Assembly: GCF_024505165.1 (NCBI RefSeq)
Contig: NZ_JANIBK010000027.1
Coordinates: forward strand, 1-38,687
Length of the DNA stretch: 38,687 bases
Direction of reading: 5' to 3'
Source of the DNA: Methylomonas rivi
GTDB taxonomy: Bacteria; Pseudomonadota; Gammaproteobacteria; Methylococcales; Methylomonadaceae
Shown here: positions 18,552 through 27,998 of the stretch, one piece after another
How the letters are laid out: every line of letters starts with the position of its first letter
Position numbering within the stretch: the first letter of the stretch is position 1
The notes under the pieces: generated by a model
What the model was told of the DNA's origin: nothing
Database searches by the model: none
Seen by the model: the letters and a program-made list of their open reading frames with translations, nothing else
Translations under genes and position numbers: made by a program

Positions 18552-19238
18552 TCACGGCAGATACAGGCTGAATCTGGCCCCGCCCAAGCGGCTATGGTTG
18601 TCGATCTCGACATAGCCGGTTTTATCGCGGTTTTTATGAAAGCCAGCAATCGCCGCTACAAAATACAGGCCCAAGCCCGTGTTACCGCTGACCCAATCCA
18701 CGTCGGCCGGGTTAGTCAAATCAGCCTCGAGCAGATGGGGCGGATAGCCTAGGCCGTCGTCTTCAATGCAAAACCGCAAATACCCGTCCGCTTCGCTTGC
18801 AGAGATGAGCACCGCATTTTTGGTATAGCGCTGGGCATTATTCAGCACGGTTCCCAGCGCATTGCTGATCTGTTGATAATCGCAATAACACAATAAATCG
18901 TCGCGGCATTCGCTACGCACTTCGATATTTTGCAATCGAGACAAGCGGTCTTGCTGAGCTTTCGCCTCGTTGATCAAATCCAGCGCCGCGTATTCGTCCT
19001 CCATCAAACTGAACTTGCGGCTGTCGATTTTATACATCACCAATAACTGCATCAGGCTGTGGTTGATGCGGTTGGCTTCGAACTCCAATTGCCGGACCTC
19101 GTCAACCTGGCCGGCCGACTGCTTTAAACTCATTTGCTGAATCAGGCCCAACAAGGTGCCCAAGGAATTTTTGATGTCGTGCACGGTGGCCCCCAATATC
19201 ACCGGAAACAGCGCATCTTCTTTTAAACCGGCGTTCAT
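18552..19238 (-). CDS. Soluble histidine kinase lacking a sensor domain
   Basis: A 228-residue protein consisting only of a dimerisation/phosphoacceptor segment and an ATPase domain. The H box is VHDIKNSLGTLLG with the phosphoacceptor His20. The N box is NALGTVLNNAQRY (about residue 127), G1 is DDGLGYPPHLL (about residue 163) and G2 is GNTGLGLYFVAAI (about residue 191). No transmembrane segment, PAS or GAF domain precedes the H box, so any signal must come through a partner. Its ATG overlaps the stop of the upstream response regulator (19235-19238), so the two are coupled and probably cognate. The output is unknown; the neighbouring rhamnose genes are only a positional hint. Confidence 0.9.
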   Translation of the reverse strand: MNAGLKEDALFPVILGATVHDIKNSLGTLLGLIQQMSLKQSAGQVDEVRQLEFEANRINHSLMQLLVMYKIDSRKFSLMEDEYAALDLINEAKAQQDRLSRLQNIEVRSECRDDLLCYCDYQQISNALGTVLNNAQRYTKNAVLISASEADGYLRFCIEDDGLGYPPHLLEADLTNPADVDWVSGNTGLGLYFVAAIAGFHKNRDKTGYVEIDNHSRLGGARFSLYLP

Positions 19239-20869
19239 ACCCTGGCACCCTCGTGATATTGCCGCAGCAGATTGGAAAATTCCATTTGTAAAATACCCAA
19301 TTTATGCCGGTCGATATGGATCTGCCGGGCTTTTTTAAACAGCGCTTGCGCTCTCAGCAACTTTTCTTCCTCTATCCCGCTGGCCTTGAGGTCATGCAAA
19401 ATAATTTTCAACATATTGATTATGATGGTCTTGTTATCCGGCATGCTGGCGATGGCCGTTTCGAATAAGGCCATCGCCTCCTTAAACTTGCCCTGCTTAT
19501 ACAAAGCCACGCCCTTGTTGTTGGTTGCTACCAAGGCTCGTTTGGTATTTTGAATCAAATCCTCCGAATGGTTTTCCAGACCGACGCTCGACTGCATGCG
19601 GCGCACATCGTCCAGAAACTGTTCATCGTCGATATGCGTCTTGATCAAACCGTCCAAAATCGTTTCCGCTTGCCCGGCTTGGTTTTGCAAAAAACAGCCT
19701 CGGGCGATGTCCAGTTGTAAATCCTTGGGCGTATTGGCCCCCAGCTGCTGGTGCAGCAGCAAGGCTTTTTGCAAACACAGGCCGGCCTTTTCGGTATCGC
19801 CGCCATTTTGGTGTAATTCAGCTTCCAGCGTGGTGGCGCGCAATTCGGCTTCCGGATCGTTATGAAACTCCTTGCGCATGTGGGCCAGGGTTTTTAACGC
19901 CTCATCCCCGGAGTGGGTCTTGGTGTACAACTTAGCCAGATTGGTAAAATCGCTACAAGACCGGTAGATCGAGTGCTTTCCCAAAGTTACGGCGGCTTTA
20001 TAGGCTTTTTCCGCCACTGCCACGTTGCCGATTTTGTCCGCCGTTTCGGCGAGCTTCTTTTGCCGCAATATCGATTGCGGCGACAAGTCCACCGCCTGAT
20101 TGACCACCTCTTGTACTTCTTGCAGTTTGTCTTCGGCTTCATACACTTTGGACAGCCAATCGTAACCTTCCAAAAACAACGGATGCGCGCGCAACAAGTC
20201 CTCAAAATGCGAAGCTGCCCCGGCAAGATCGCCGACTTGAAAATCGATGATGCCCAAGCCCAGCCTTGCCCAAGGCAAATCGCGCTCTTGCAGAATTTCC
20301 GCGTAAATCCCGCGCCCCGTGTCGAAATCGCCCACCAAGGTAGCCAATTCGGCGCGCATTTTTAATAAATGCGTCCTGACTTTTTTATGATTACCGGCCA
20401 ACAATTTATCGCATTGTTGAATGGCTTGCGATAAATTGCCGCGCTCGACCTCCTTCTCTATGCTATTCAACAAGGTTTTGCGGCTCAGATTGCGCTCCAA
20501 GCGCGCGAATAATTGCTGGGCATTGAAAGGCTTGGCCAAATACTCGTCGGGCTTGCTGTCCATGGCGCCCAATACCATGCTGGCGCTTTGCTCGGCGGCG
20601 ATAATGATAAACACGCAGTGATAGCCGATCAGCTTTTGCAGGCGCGCCTCCTCCAGCACCTGCTGGCCGTTCTTGCCGGCGCCCAAATTGTAATCGCACA
20701 ACACCACATCGAAGCTGGTTTTACTCATGGCAAGCAGCGCATTCTCGCCATTATCGGCCTCGGTAATCAGGTCGGCGTCCAGGGTATACAGCATATTGCG
20801 GATGGCCTTCCGCATCGCGGGATAATCTTCGACGATTAATATGGACTTACCGGCCAGAATCGGCTTCAT
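19235..20869 (-). CDS. Response regulator with a long TPR effector region
   Basis: A 544-residue protein with an N-terminal receiver domain (about residues 9-125): acidic pocket VEDY (Asp15 region), phosphoacceptor LCDYN with Asp59, and KPF with Lys113. At the usual Thr/Ser switch position it has Ala (IIIAAEQ, Ala91). The remainder is a series of helical TPR-like repeats, for example LAGAASHFEDLLRAHPLFLE, NVAVAEKAYKAAV and ALYKQGKFKEAMALFETAI, with no DNA-binding or enzymatic output domain. In known REC-TPR proteins the output is protein-protein interaction. It is the first gene of a two-gene operon with the kinase that follows. Confidence 0.9.
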   Translation of the reverse strand: MKPILAGKSILIVEDYPAMRKAIRNMLYTLDADLITEADNGENALLAMSKTSFDVVLCDYNLGAGKNGQQVLEEARLQKLIGYHCVFIIIAAEQSASMVLGAMDSKPDEYLAKPFNAQQLFARLERNLSRKTLLNSIEKEVERGNLSQAIQQCDKLLAGNHKKVRTHLLKMRAELATLVGDFDTGRGIYAEILQERDLPWARLGLGIIDFQVGDLAGAASHFEDLLRAHPLFLEGYDWLSKVYEAEDKLQEVQEVVNQAVDLSPQSILRQKKLAETADKIGNVAVAEKAYKAAVTLGKHSIYRSCSDFTNLAKLYTKTHSGDEALKTLAHMRKEFHNDPEAELRATTLEAELHQNGGDTEKAGLCLQKALLLHQQLGANTPKDLQLDIARGCFLQNQAGQAETILDGLIKTHIDDEQFLDDVRRMQSSVGLENHSEDLIQNTKRALVATNNKGVALYKQGKFKEAMALFETAIASMPDNKTIIINMLKIILHDLKASGIEEEKLLRAQALFKKARQIHIDRHKLGILQMEFSNLLRQYHEGARV

Positions 20870-21021
20870 GTTGCTACGCGAAATTTGAAAATAATCGGCA
20901 ATTCTAGTCCCGGCCAGCGATTCTGTCTCGGCATGCGGTTAATTTTCCTAACGCTGCGGTTTTGCCATGCCGGTTTACCGATGCCGCCAACGCATGGCGA
21001 AACCGAACGGATCGGGCCCAT

Positions 21022-21495
21022 TCAAGGATCGGGCTGTTGCAGATCGACCTGCATCACCGTCACCGCGCACCCCCGGTAGTCTTCCTCGGACACGATTTGC
21101 CAACCCAACTTTCGATAAAACGCCGCCCGATCCGGAGTAAACAGATAAAGACGCCGTATACCGGCCAACGCGGCTTGCCGCATCGCATGTTTGACCAACT
21201 CGCCGCCCAAGCCCCGGCGGCGAAATGCCGGCGCCACGAACACGCTGGCCAGCCAAGGCGTCAATTCCGGCCGGGTGTCCATATCGCTTTCCACAATCGC
21301 CGCTGAACCGGCCAGCTGGCCGTCGTACTTGCAGACAAAGGTGCTCGGCAGCAAGCCGTCATCCAGATAACGCCGCATCTTGTCCATGCGCTTTTCCAGG
21401 GTACCGCCGGGATTCAAATGCGCCCATTCCCGCTGATGCCACGCGGCCAGGGTTGGAATATGTTCGGGTTCGGCGGCTAGGTTGATGATGTTCAT
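21022..21495 (-). CDS. GNAT-family N-acetyltransferase
   Basis: A 157-residue acetyltransferase from the ATG at 21493-21495; a GTG three codons upstream is an alternative. The acetyl-CoA-binding motif A is clear: LASVFVAPAFRRRGLGGELVKHAM, containing the R/Q-x-x-G-x-G/A signature. Motif B follows (LYLFTPDRAAFYRKLGW), where the FYRKLGW ending is common in small-molecule and peptide GNATs. The substrate cannot be told. It is flanked by the REC-TPR gene (152-base gap) and by the repeat element at 21530. Codon use resembles the surrounding core genes. Confidence 0.9.
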   Translation of the reverse strand: MNIINLAAEPEHIPTLAAWHQREWAHLNPGGTLEKRMDKMRRYLDDGLLPSTFVCKYDGQLAGSAAIVESDMDTRPELTPWLASVFVAPAFRRRGLGGELVKHAMRQAALAGIRRLYLFTPDRAAFYRKLGWQIVSEEDYRGCAVTVMQVDLQQPDP

Positions 21496-21504
21496 TTCAA
21501 ACAC

Positions 21505-21920
21505 AGAATACCAAAAAGCTTTATCGACTCATTTAATCCGCGTGGGCACAAAAACCGTGCCCACCCTACCGGATTTCCCGGTTATGCTTAGCTTTCCCGG
21601 TGAGGCCGTGGGGTTTGTCCCGTTATGCCGCGCCGAGCACCGGAGGGTTTGAACGGATTTGCCCTTTAGGGGCGATGCAGGGATGCATCGAGTTTTTCGC
21701 AGGGGCTGGGATGCCCCTTCGAAAAACCCCGTTCAAAGCCTTCGGCGCGCAGGATCAACGCGGCATCCGGGTGTCTTTTCTTTTGGATACTTTTCTTTGG
21801 ACAAGCAAAGAAAAGTATCGCGGTTGCCGGTCCGCGAACCGGCGTTAAATCTGGCTTCGCGATAGCGAATCATTTATTCCGCGTGGGCACAAAAACCGTG
21901 CCCACCCTACCGTACTACTA
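21505..21920. repeat. Folded composite repeat element bounded by 42-bp direct repeats
   Basis: This 416-base gap has no believable gene; short open frames in it are low-complexity readings of the repeat. Two 42-base direct repeats, 21530-21571 and 21871-21912, differ at one base; each contains the palindrome GTGGGCAC/GTGCCCAC around AAAAACC. The 299 bases between them contain nested and successive inverted repeats: GCGCCGA 21630-21636 with TCGGCGC 21742-21748; TTTGAACGG 21648-21656 with CCGTTCAAA 21729-21737; CGATGCA 21673-21679 with TGCATCG 21684-21690; GTTTTTCG 21692-21699 with CGAAAAAC 21720-21727; and a perfect 14-bp stem 21786-21799 with 21806-21819. This looks like a non-coding dispersed repeat of the kind common in gammaproteobacterial genomes. 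Copy number cannot be judged from one window. Confidence 0.8.
21786..21819. repeat. Perfect 14-bp hairpin with 6-base loop inside the composite repeat
   Basis: GATACTTTTCTTTG (21786-21799) and CAAAGAAAAGTATC (21806-21819) are exact reverse complements separated by GACAAG. The stem is AT-rich and has no adjacent T run, so it is more like a mobile or structural repeat hairpin than a terminator. Confidence 0.85.
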
Positions 21921-22682
21921 TCACGCTTCAAGGAAAGCTACTTCAAAGCGATCCTTTCCTTGAACGGCTTGATAAAATTGAACATCACAGCCTCTCGCTG
22001 ACACCCAATCTCTAATTTTTTCCTTGTGATCAGTCAACATTCTTATTCCAAACGTCACACTTTTCATAAGTTCGGCTGGATAAGTACGGGTTCCCGAACC
22101 AATATCATGATCCAAAATTCGCCACTCTCTTTCATAATTCCAATCAGTGAACTTTGTTAGCAAGCTAAGCTTAACTTTGTCCTCAATTGGCGTGTTATAG
22201 AAGTTTATTTCTGGGTACTCTTTTTCATAAGAAACCTGTTGGGCACCACCAAACACTGGAGTGTAATCTGTAGCTTCGAATTCTATGCAGAAGCCTTTGT
22301 GATCATCCGCATAATGAGACCACATCAAAATACTATCACGCCGCTCTGTAAGGCAATAAATCCCAACACAATGGCGAAATTCGTGAATCAAATCGTTCTT
22401 TAGAGCCTCCCAAACTGCAGGATTACGATGCCTATCTTCAAGATAGATAGCCAAAGCTTCAGCGCTAGCTGAATGGTGAGTAAGACGTGGGTTATTTGCT
22501 AAAACTGCCCGAACAAGCTGATCCATGATCTTATCTGGCTCATGGGTGAATTCGAATGAAGGAGTACATTCAAATGGGTCATTAAACTCAGCTGCTGATG
22601 AGAAATATACCGATGCTGTCGAGAAAAGAGCCTCACTGAATTCGTTAAGTTTTCCAAATTTATATAACCGTTCAATGGTCAT
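21921..22682 (-). CDS. DUF2971 domain protein
   Basis: A 253-residue cytoplasmic protein. The layout fits the DUF2971 family: an N-terminal LYKFGKLNEFSEALFS, then YFSSAAEFNDPFECTPSF, CLTERRDSILMWSHYADDHKGFCIEFE in the middle, and FTDWNYEREWRI near residue 190. The biochemical function of the family is not established; members are frequent in accessory and defence-rich regions. The gene is noticeably richer in A and T than its neighbours and sits between the repeat element (ending at 21912) and kdsB, which suggests acquisition by transfer. An AGGAC site lies about nine bases before the ATG. It is not part of the kdsB operon's coupled series. Confidence 0.85.
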   Translation of the reverse strand: MTIERLYKFGKLNEFSEALFSTASVYFSSAAEFNDPFECTPSFEFTHEPDKIMDQLVRAVLANNPRLTHHSASAEALAIYLEDRHRNPAVWEALKNDLIHEFRHCVGIYCLTERRDSILMWSHYADDHKGFCIEFEATDYTPVFGGAQQVSYEKEYPEINFYNTPIEDKVKLSLLTKFTDWNYEREWRILDHDIGSGTRTYPAELMKSVTFGIRMLTDHKEKIRDWVSARGCDVQFYQAVQGKDRFEVAFLEA

Positions 22683-22726
22683 TTAAAAAGTCCTGGTGCC
22701 ACGCTAAATAACGCAAAGTCAGAGGC

Positions 22727-23491
22727 CTAAACCTGCCCCAACCTCAACCCCACCCGCCATAAATCTTCCTCGGTATCCACGCCGGCTTCCGGGGTTTGTT
22801 CGACGATATTTACCAGCACTTTTTCGCCATACCACAAAATTCTTAGCTGCTCCAGGGATTCGACGCTTTCCAGCGGCGATGCCGGCCAGCTGCAGTAGCG
22901 TTGCAAAAAACCGACCGTATAGGCATACATGCCGATGTGGCGGTAATGCGGATCGCTGGCGTCGCCGATTACATGATGCTCCGGGAAACTGGCGCGGTTC
23001 CACGGTATCGGCGCCCGGCTGAAATACAGCGCGTAACCGTTTTTATCCAGCACCACTTTCACCGCGTTGGGGTTGAAGATTTCGTCGGCATCCTGGATTT
23101 TGGCGGCCAGAGTGGCGATGCCGGCCTGGGTTTGTCCGGCCAACGCGGCGGCCACGTCGCGAATGTAGGCCGGCGGAATCAAGGGCTCGTCGCCTTGCAG
23201 ATTCACCACAATATCGTCGGCCCGCCAACCCAATTTTTCCGCCACTTCGGCAATGCGCTCGGTGCCGGACTGGTGATTCGGATCGGTCATCGCCACTTGT
23301 ATACCCAGAGCGGAAACGGTATCGAAGATGCGTTGATCGTCAGTCGCCACCACCACCTGCCCGGCATCCGCTTCCAACGCCCGTTCGCAGACGTGCACTA
23401 TCATCGGCTTGCCGGCAATATCCAGCAAGGGCTTGCCGGGCAAGCGGGTCGAGGCGTAGCGGGCCGGAATGACGACTTTGAACCCGCTCAT
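22727..23491 (-). CDS. kdsB: 3-deoxy-manno-octulosonate cytidylyltransferase
   Basis: A 254-residue CMP-KDO synthetase of standard length that activates KDO with CTP for attachment to lipid A. The N-terminal nucleotide-binding loop [19 protein letters not shown] is intact, followed by [38 protein letters not shown] and [13 protein letters not shown], all family signatures. Its ATG overlaps the trm112 stop by four bases. It is the last gene of the exbB-exbD-lpxK-trm112-kdsB operon; transcription then runs towards the DUF2971 gene with only 44 bases between. Confidence 0.97.
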   Translation of the reverse strand: MSGFKVVIPARYASTRLPGKPLLDIAGKPMIVHVCERALEADAGQVVVATDDQRIFDTVSALGIQVAMTDPNHQSGTERIAEVAEKLGWRADDIVVNLQGDEPLIPPAYIRDVAAALAGQTQAGIATLAAKIQDADEIFNPNAVKVVLDKNGYALYFSRAPIPWNRASFPEHHVIGDASDPHYRHIGMYAYTVGFLQRYCSWPASPLESVESLEQLRILWYGEKVLVNIVEQTPEAGVDTEEDLWRVGLRLGQV

Positions 23492-23679
23492 TTGCGCAAG
23501 GCGTCCGCTTCGTCGAAACTCAGTTGGCGAGCTTCGTCTTCCAGCATCACCGGAATATCGTCGCGAATCGGGAAAGCCAGATTATCGGCCTTGCAGATCA
23601 GTTCCTGTTTGTCCTTATCGTAAATCAGCGGGCTTTTGCACAATGGGCAAGCCAGAATATCAAGCAGTTTTTTGTCCAC
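23488..23679 (-). CDS. Trm112-family small zinc-ribbon-like protein
   Basis: A 63-residue protein starting with GTG at 23677-23679 (sequence [18 protein letters not shown]). The GTG is chosen over an upstream ATG because the family begins exactly at the M/V-D-x-K-L-L motif, and an AAGGAC site lies a few bases upstream. CPLCKSPL and [21 protein letters not shown] are the family signatures; the typical C-terminal CxxC pair is reduced here to one Cys. The bacterial YcaR-type proteins are nearly always encoded between lpxK and kdsB, as here. Their role is unclear, although eukaryotic Trm112 activates methyltransferases. The gene overlaps lpxK by 20 bases. Confidence 0.93.
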   Translation of the reverse strand: MDKKLLDILACPLCKSPLIYDKDKQELICKADNLAFPIRDDIPVMLEDEARQLSFDEADALRK

Positions 23680-24673
23680 GGGTTTTGTCCTTGAGTAGTG
23701 TGAGTAATTGTTCGGCAAAGGCTTCCGGCAACACGGCATCGATCGGCAAATACCAATATTGCGGCTGGGCAAAATCGGCGCATTTGACGGCGTCCTTTTC
23801 GGTCATGACGACCGGTTTGGCGTCATTGAATTGTAAATCGGCGGCGGCGAAGGCGTGGTGATCGGGAAAGGCATGGGTTTGGCAATTCAGACCGGCCGCC
23901 GCAAGCTGGTCGAAAAACCGTTGCGGATTGCCGATGCCGGCCACGGCGTGGCACGCTTTGCCGGCAAACGCGGCCAACGGTTGCCGCTCGCCGCTTTGCA
24001 GATTGCGCAGACTGTCGCCCTTGCATTGCATGGCGATTTCGCCTTCCAGGAGTTCTTTTGGCGTATTGACCACCACCAAGTCCACGCTGTTGACCCGCTC
24101 GGGCGGCTCGCGCAACGGCCCTACCGGCAGGCAATAACCGTTGCCGAAACGGCGCTGGCCGTCGATCACCACGATTTCGATGTCGCGTTGCAAGGCGTAG
24201 TGCTGTAAACCGTCGTCGGAAATAATCACGTCGCAGGCGTTTTCCGCCAGCAGGTGCCGGGCAGCTGCCGGCCTATCGGCGCATACGGCTACCGGGCAGT
24301 CGCAGCGTCTGGCCAGCAACAAGGCTTCGTCGCCCACCTGGCGCGGATCGCTGTCGGCCGTTACGGACAGCGGCTGTTGATTTTCGTCGCCGGCATAACC
24401 ACGACTGATCACACCCGGTTTGTAGCCTTGTTGTTTTAACAGCTGCACCAGCCAAATCACCAACGGCGTTTTGCCGGTACCGCCCACGGTTAAATTGCCG
24501 ACGATGATTACCGGCACCGGCAAGCGAACCGATTTTTTCAGGCCGGTGCGGTACAAAAAACGCCGCAAACGCACCGCATCCACATAAAACATCGACAGCG
24601 GCATAAACCAGGCGGAAATATACATTTCCTTATACCAGGCATCCTCGAACCAGCGGGTTATTTTGGCCTTCAT
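23660..24673 (-). CDS. lpxK: Tetraacyldisaccharide 4'-kinase
   Basis: A 337-residue inner-membrane-associated kinase of the lipid A pathway that phosphorylates the 4' position of the disaccharide precursor. An N-terminal hydrophobic anchor ([10 protein letters not shown], about residue 22) precedes a P-loop ([13 protein letters not shown], about residue 63), then [24 protein letters not shown], and [24 protein letters not shown], the LpxK signatures. ExbD overlaps its start and trm112 overlaps its end. The usual gammaproteobacterial msbA upstream neighbour is replaced by exbBD in this operon. Confidence 0.97.
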   Translation of the reverse strand: MKAKITRWFEDAWYKEMYISAWFMPLSMFYVDAVRLRRFLYRTGLKKSVRLPVPVIIVGNLTVGGTGKTPLVIWLVQLLKQQGYKPGVISRGYAGDENQQPLSVTADSDPRQVGDEALLLARRCDCPVAVCADRPAAARHLLAENACDVIISDDGLQHYALQRDIEIVVIDGQRRFGNGYCLPVGPLREPPERVNSVDLVVVNTPKELLEGEIAMQCKGDSLRNLQSGERQPLAAFAGKACHAVAGIGNPQRFFDQLAAAGLNCQTHAFPDHHAFAAADLQFNDAKPVVMTEKDAVKCADFAQPQYWYLPIDAVLPEAFAEQLLTLLKDKTRGQKTA

Positions 24674-25107
24674 TTGTGCTCCGGCGGATTGATGGCAAAG
24701 GTTATATGATGAAAACCCAGTTGGTTGGCAATATCCAAGGCACTCACCACGGCCTGGTGCGGGGTTTTGCCGTCGGCACTGATAATGAACGGCAGCTGGC
24801 GCGAATCGCCGGACAAACCGGCCAAGGCACTTTTTAGGCTATCCGGACTCTGTTCGGCCAAAGGTTGCGGTTTGCCGTCCTCGCCCGCCAAGGCATATTT
24901 GCCGTCGGCATCGATAAACAAATTAACCGATTTGGCCGCCTGATCGACTTCTTCGCCATCGGCTTCCGGCAAATTGATTTTTAGATCGGTATGGTGGCGA
25001 AAGGTGGTGGCCACCATGAAAAAAAACAACAGCACCAGCAGCACGTCTATCATCGGAATTAAGCCGATTTCCACCGGCGCGCGTTTTTTGCGGCGGAATT
25101 CCATCAA
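24670..25107 (-). CDS. exbD: ExbD/TolR-family biopolymer transport protein
   Basis: A 145-residue protein with a short basic cytoplasmic N-terminus (RRKKRAPVEIG), a single membrane helix (LIPMIDVLLVLLFFFMVATTF, about residues 16-36) containing the conserved proton-path Asp, and a periplasmic domain. With ExbB it forms a proton-driven motor that energises TonB-type or related envelope processes. Its ATG overlaps the exbB stop by four bases and its own stop overlaps lpxK. The lipid A context is common for this ExbBD subtype. Whether it serves TonB or an envelope-specific partner cannot be told, since no tonB gene is present. Confidence 0.94.
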   Translation of the reverse strand: MMEFRRKKRAPVEIGLIPMIDVLLVLLFFFMVATTFRHHTDLKINLPEADGEEVDQAAKSVNLFIDADGKYALAGEDGKPQPLAEQSPDSLKSALAGLSGDSRQLPFIISADGKTPHQAVVSALDIANQLGFHHITFAINPPEHK

Positions 25108-25718
25108 ACGTCCTCTCTGTTACCCTGCATGATGTCGATCAAACGCAGCGACTCTTCTTCCATCCGCACCACATGGTCGTCGACCAGCCGTTCGAAATAG
25201 CGGTGAAAAAACAGACTGGGAATCGCCACCGTCAAGCCGGAGGCGGTGCAAATCAGCGCCTCGGAGATGCCGGCGCTTAAGATGCCGGGGTCGCCCATGC
25301 CGCCGACGGCGATGTCGGAAAACACCCGGATGATGCCGTCCACCGTACCCAGCAAGCCCAGCAATGGGGTAATCGAGGCCAAACTGCCCAGCGCATTCAA
25401 ATAGCGCTCCAACTCGAAGGCCACTTGGCGGCCGACTTCCTCGATGCTGGTTTTCATCATGTCCCGGCCGTGTTTGCGGTTCAGCAAACCCGCCGCCAGC
25501 ACCCGCCCCAGCGGCGAACTCATTCGTATCCGGCGTATGGTGGCATCGTCAAGTTTGTTGTCCCTGTGCAGTTGCCAAATGTAAGGCACCAGTTCGGCCG
25601 GTATGATGCGTTTGCGCTGCAGCGACCAGAAACGTTCGCCGATGATCGCCATCGCCGCAATGGAACATAAAATAATCGGCAGCATCATCCAGCCGCCGCT
25701 TTTAATGATTTCAAACAC
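25104..25718 (-). CDS. exbB: ExbB/TolQ/MotA-family proton channel protein
   Basis: A 204-residue inner-membrane protein with three predicted helices: about residues 10-28 (MMLPIILCSIAAMAIIG), 112-132 (SITPLLGLLGTVDGII) and 150-172 (SEALICTASGLTVAIPSLFF). The MotA/ExbB signature LLGLLGTVDGIIRVF and the GISEALICTASGLTVAIPSL segment are clear. It forms the pentameric channel of the ExbBD motor. It is the first gene of the five-gene operon ending with kdsB; 33 bases separate it from the stop of the MFS gene upstream, so read-through from that gene is possible. Confidence 0.95.
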   Translation of the reverse strand: MFEIIKSGGWMMLPIILCSIAAMAIIGERFWSLQRKRIIPAELVPYIWQLHRDNKLDDATIRRIRMSSPLGRVLAAGLLNRKHGRDMMKTSIEEVGRQVAFELERYLNALGSLASITPLLGLLGTVDGIIRVFSDIAVGGMGDPGILSAGISEALICTASGLTVAIPSLFFHRYFERLVDDHVVRMEEESLRLIDIMQGNREDV

Positions 25719-25751
25719 CTAGAGTTTCCTCATGAATAAGTTGCCGCAATT

Positions 25752-26906
25752 TTAACCCAATGTAACAGGCTTTTGCCGAGCCACGCCGATAAAGGCGATT
25801 AAAAACGCCACCCCGCTGGCCAGCGCCGCCATCACAAACACCGGCCCGCCGCCCAGCGCATCCCACAAATAGCCGCTATAGAAACTGCCCAACATACCGC
25901 CCAGGCCGAAACTGAGGCTACTGTACAGTGCTTGGCCCTTGCTTTGATGCCTGTCGCCGAAATAGCGATGCAACAATTGCATGGCCACCACATGCGCAAT
26001 GCCGAAGCTGGCCGCATGCAGCAATTGGGCCGCCACAATCACCGGCAGCGAATCCACCCCATGGGCGATCATCAGCCAACGCAAGGTACTCAAGGCCAAA
26101 CTGCCCAACAGCAAACCGCGCAGGCTGATACGCTTGAACAAGCCATACATCCAGATAAACACCAGGATTTCCGCGCAAACCCCCAAGGCCCACAGGAACC
26201 CGGTCAGCGTGGTTGAATAAGCATGTTGTTGCAGAAACACCGAATAGAACACGTAATACGGGCCATGGGCGACTTGCAGCAGCATATAGACGCTAAAAAA
26301 CGCCAGCAACTCAGGTTTGAATAATATCCGCAGCACGCTGGCGGCTGCGTCGTGATCATGGCTGGCGACGGCTTCCGGCGTAACCAGCGCCATCAGCCAG
26401 TTACTCAGCAGCAAAGCGCTAATGATCCAGGGCAGATATTCGATACTGAAATCGTCCAAAAAACGGCCGATTCCCAATACCGAGGCGATAAACCCGACCG
26501 AACCCCACAACCTGATCCGGCTATAGCGTTGCGGTTCGGTTTTAAGATGGCGCAAGGTAGCCGCTTCGAATTGCGGCAAGGTGGCATTCCAAAAAAAGCT
26601 GAAGACCACGGTCACGCCGGCTACCCACGGGTAATCGTGCCGCACTAAAAAACCGCTGAAAATCAAGGCCGAAAATAGCGAGGTGATGCGTATCAGCCGC
26701 AGGCAACGGCCGGTTTTATCGGCCAGCCAGCTCCATAAATAGGGGGCGACGATTTTGGTCGCCACCAGCAGGGCGGTCAATTCGCCGATGTCGGTAGCGG
26801 CGAAGCCTATTCGCTTGAGATACAAACTCCAAAAGGGTAGGAATGCCCCCAGGGTGGCAAAGTAGCAAAAGTAAAAGCCGGATAATCGCCAATACGGCAG
26901 CTTCAT
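25752..26906 (-). CDS. MFS transporter, HcaT/phenylpropionate-permease-like
   Basis: A 384-residue membrane protein with about twelve hydrophobic helices in the MFS arrangement. The opening LSGFYFCYFATLGAFLPFWSLYLKRIGF is typical of the MFS_1-like/HcaT (3-phenylpropionate permease, nucleoside:H+ symporter-like) group, as are LWSWLADKTGR (loop 2-3 motif A), FFWNATLPQFEAATLRHL and RIRLWGSVGFI. The substrate is not predictable from sequence; in many proteobacteria such genes are orphans beside housekeeping genes. Its start abuts the aroC stop directly. Confidence 0.9.
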   Translation of the reverse strand: MKLPYWRLSGFYFCYFATLGAFLPFWSLYLKRIGFAATDIGELTALLVATKIVAPYLWSWLADKTGRCLRLIRITSLFSALIFSGFLVRHDYPWVAGVTVVFSFFWNATLPQFEAATLRHLKTEPQRYSRIRLWGSVGFIASVLGIGRFLDDFSIEYLPWIISALLLSNWLMALVTPEAVASHDHDAAASVLRILFKPELLAFFSVYMLLQVAHGPYYVFYSVFLQQHAYSTTLTGFLWALGVCAEILVFIWMYGLFKRISLRGLLLGSLALSTLRWLMIAHGVDSLPVIVAAQLLHAASFGIAHVVAMQLLHRYFGDRHQSKGQALYSSLSFGLGGMLGSFYSGYLWDALGGGPVFVMAALASGVAFLIAFIGVARQKPVTLG

Positions 26907-27995
<1,089 letters not shown>

Positions 27996-27998
27996 GCT

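Noticed and set aside
21600-21865. Short plus-strand frames in the composite repeat
   Set aside because: They are readings of a structured non-coding repeat and lack coding-type composition.
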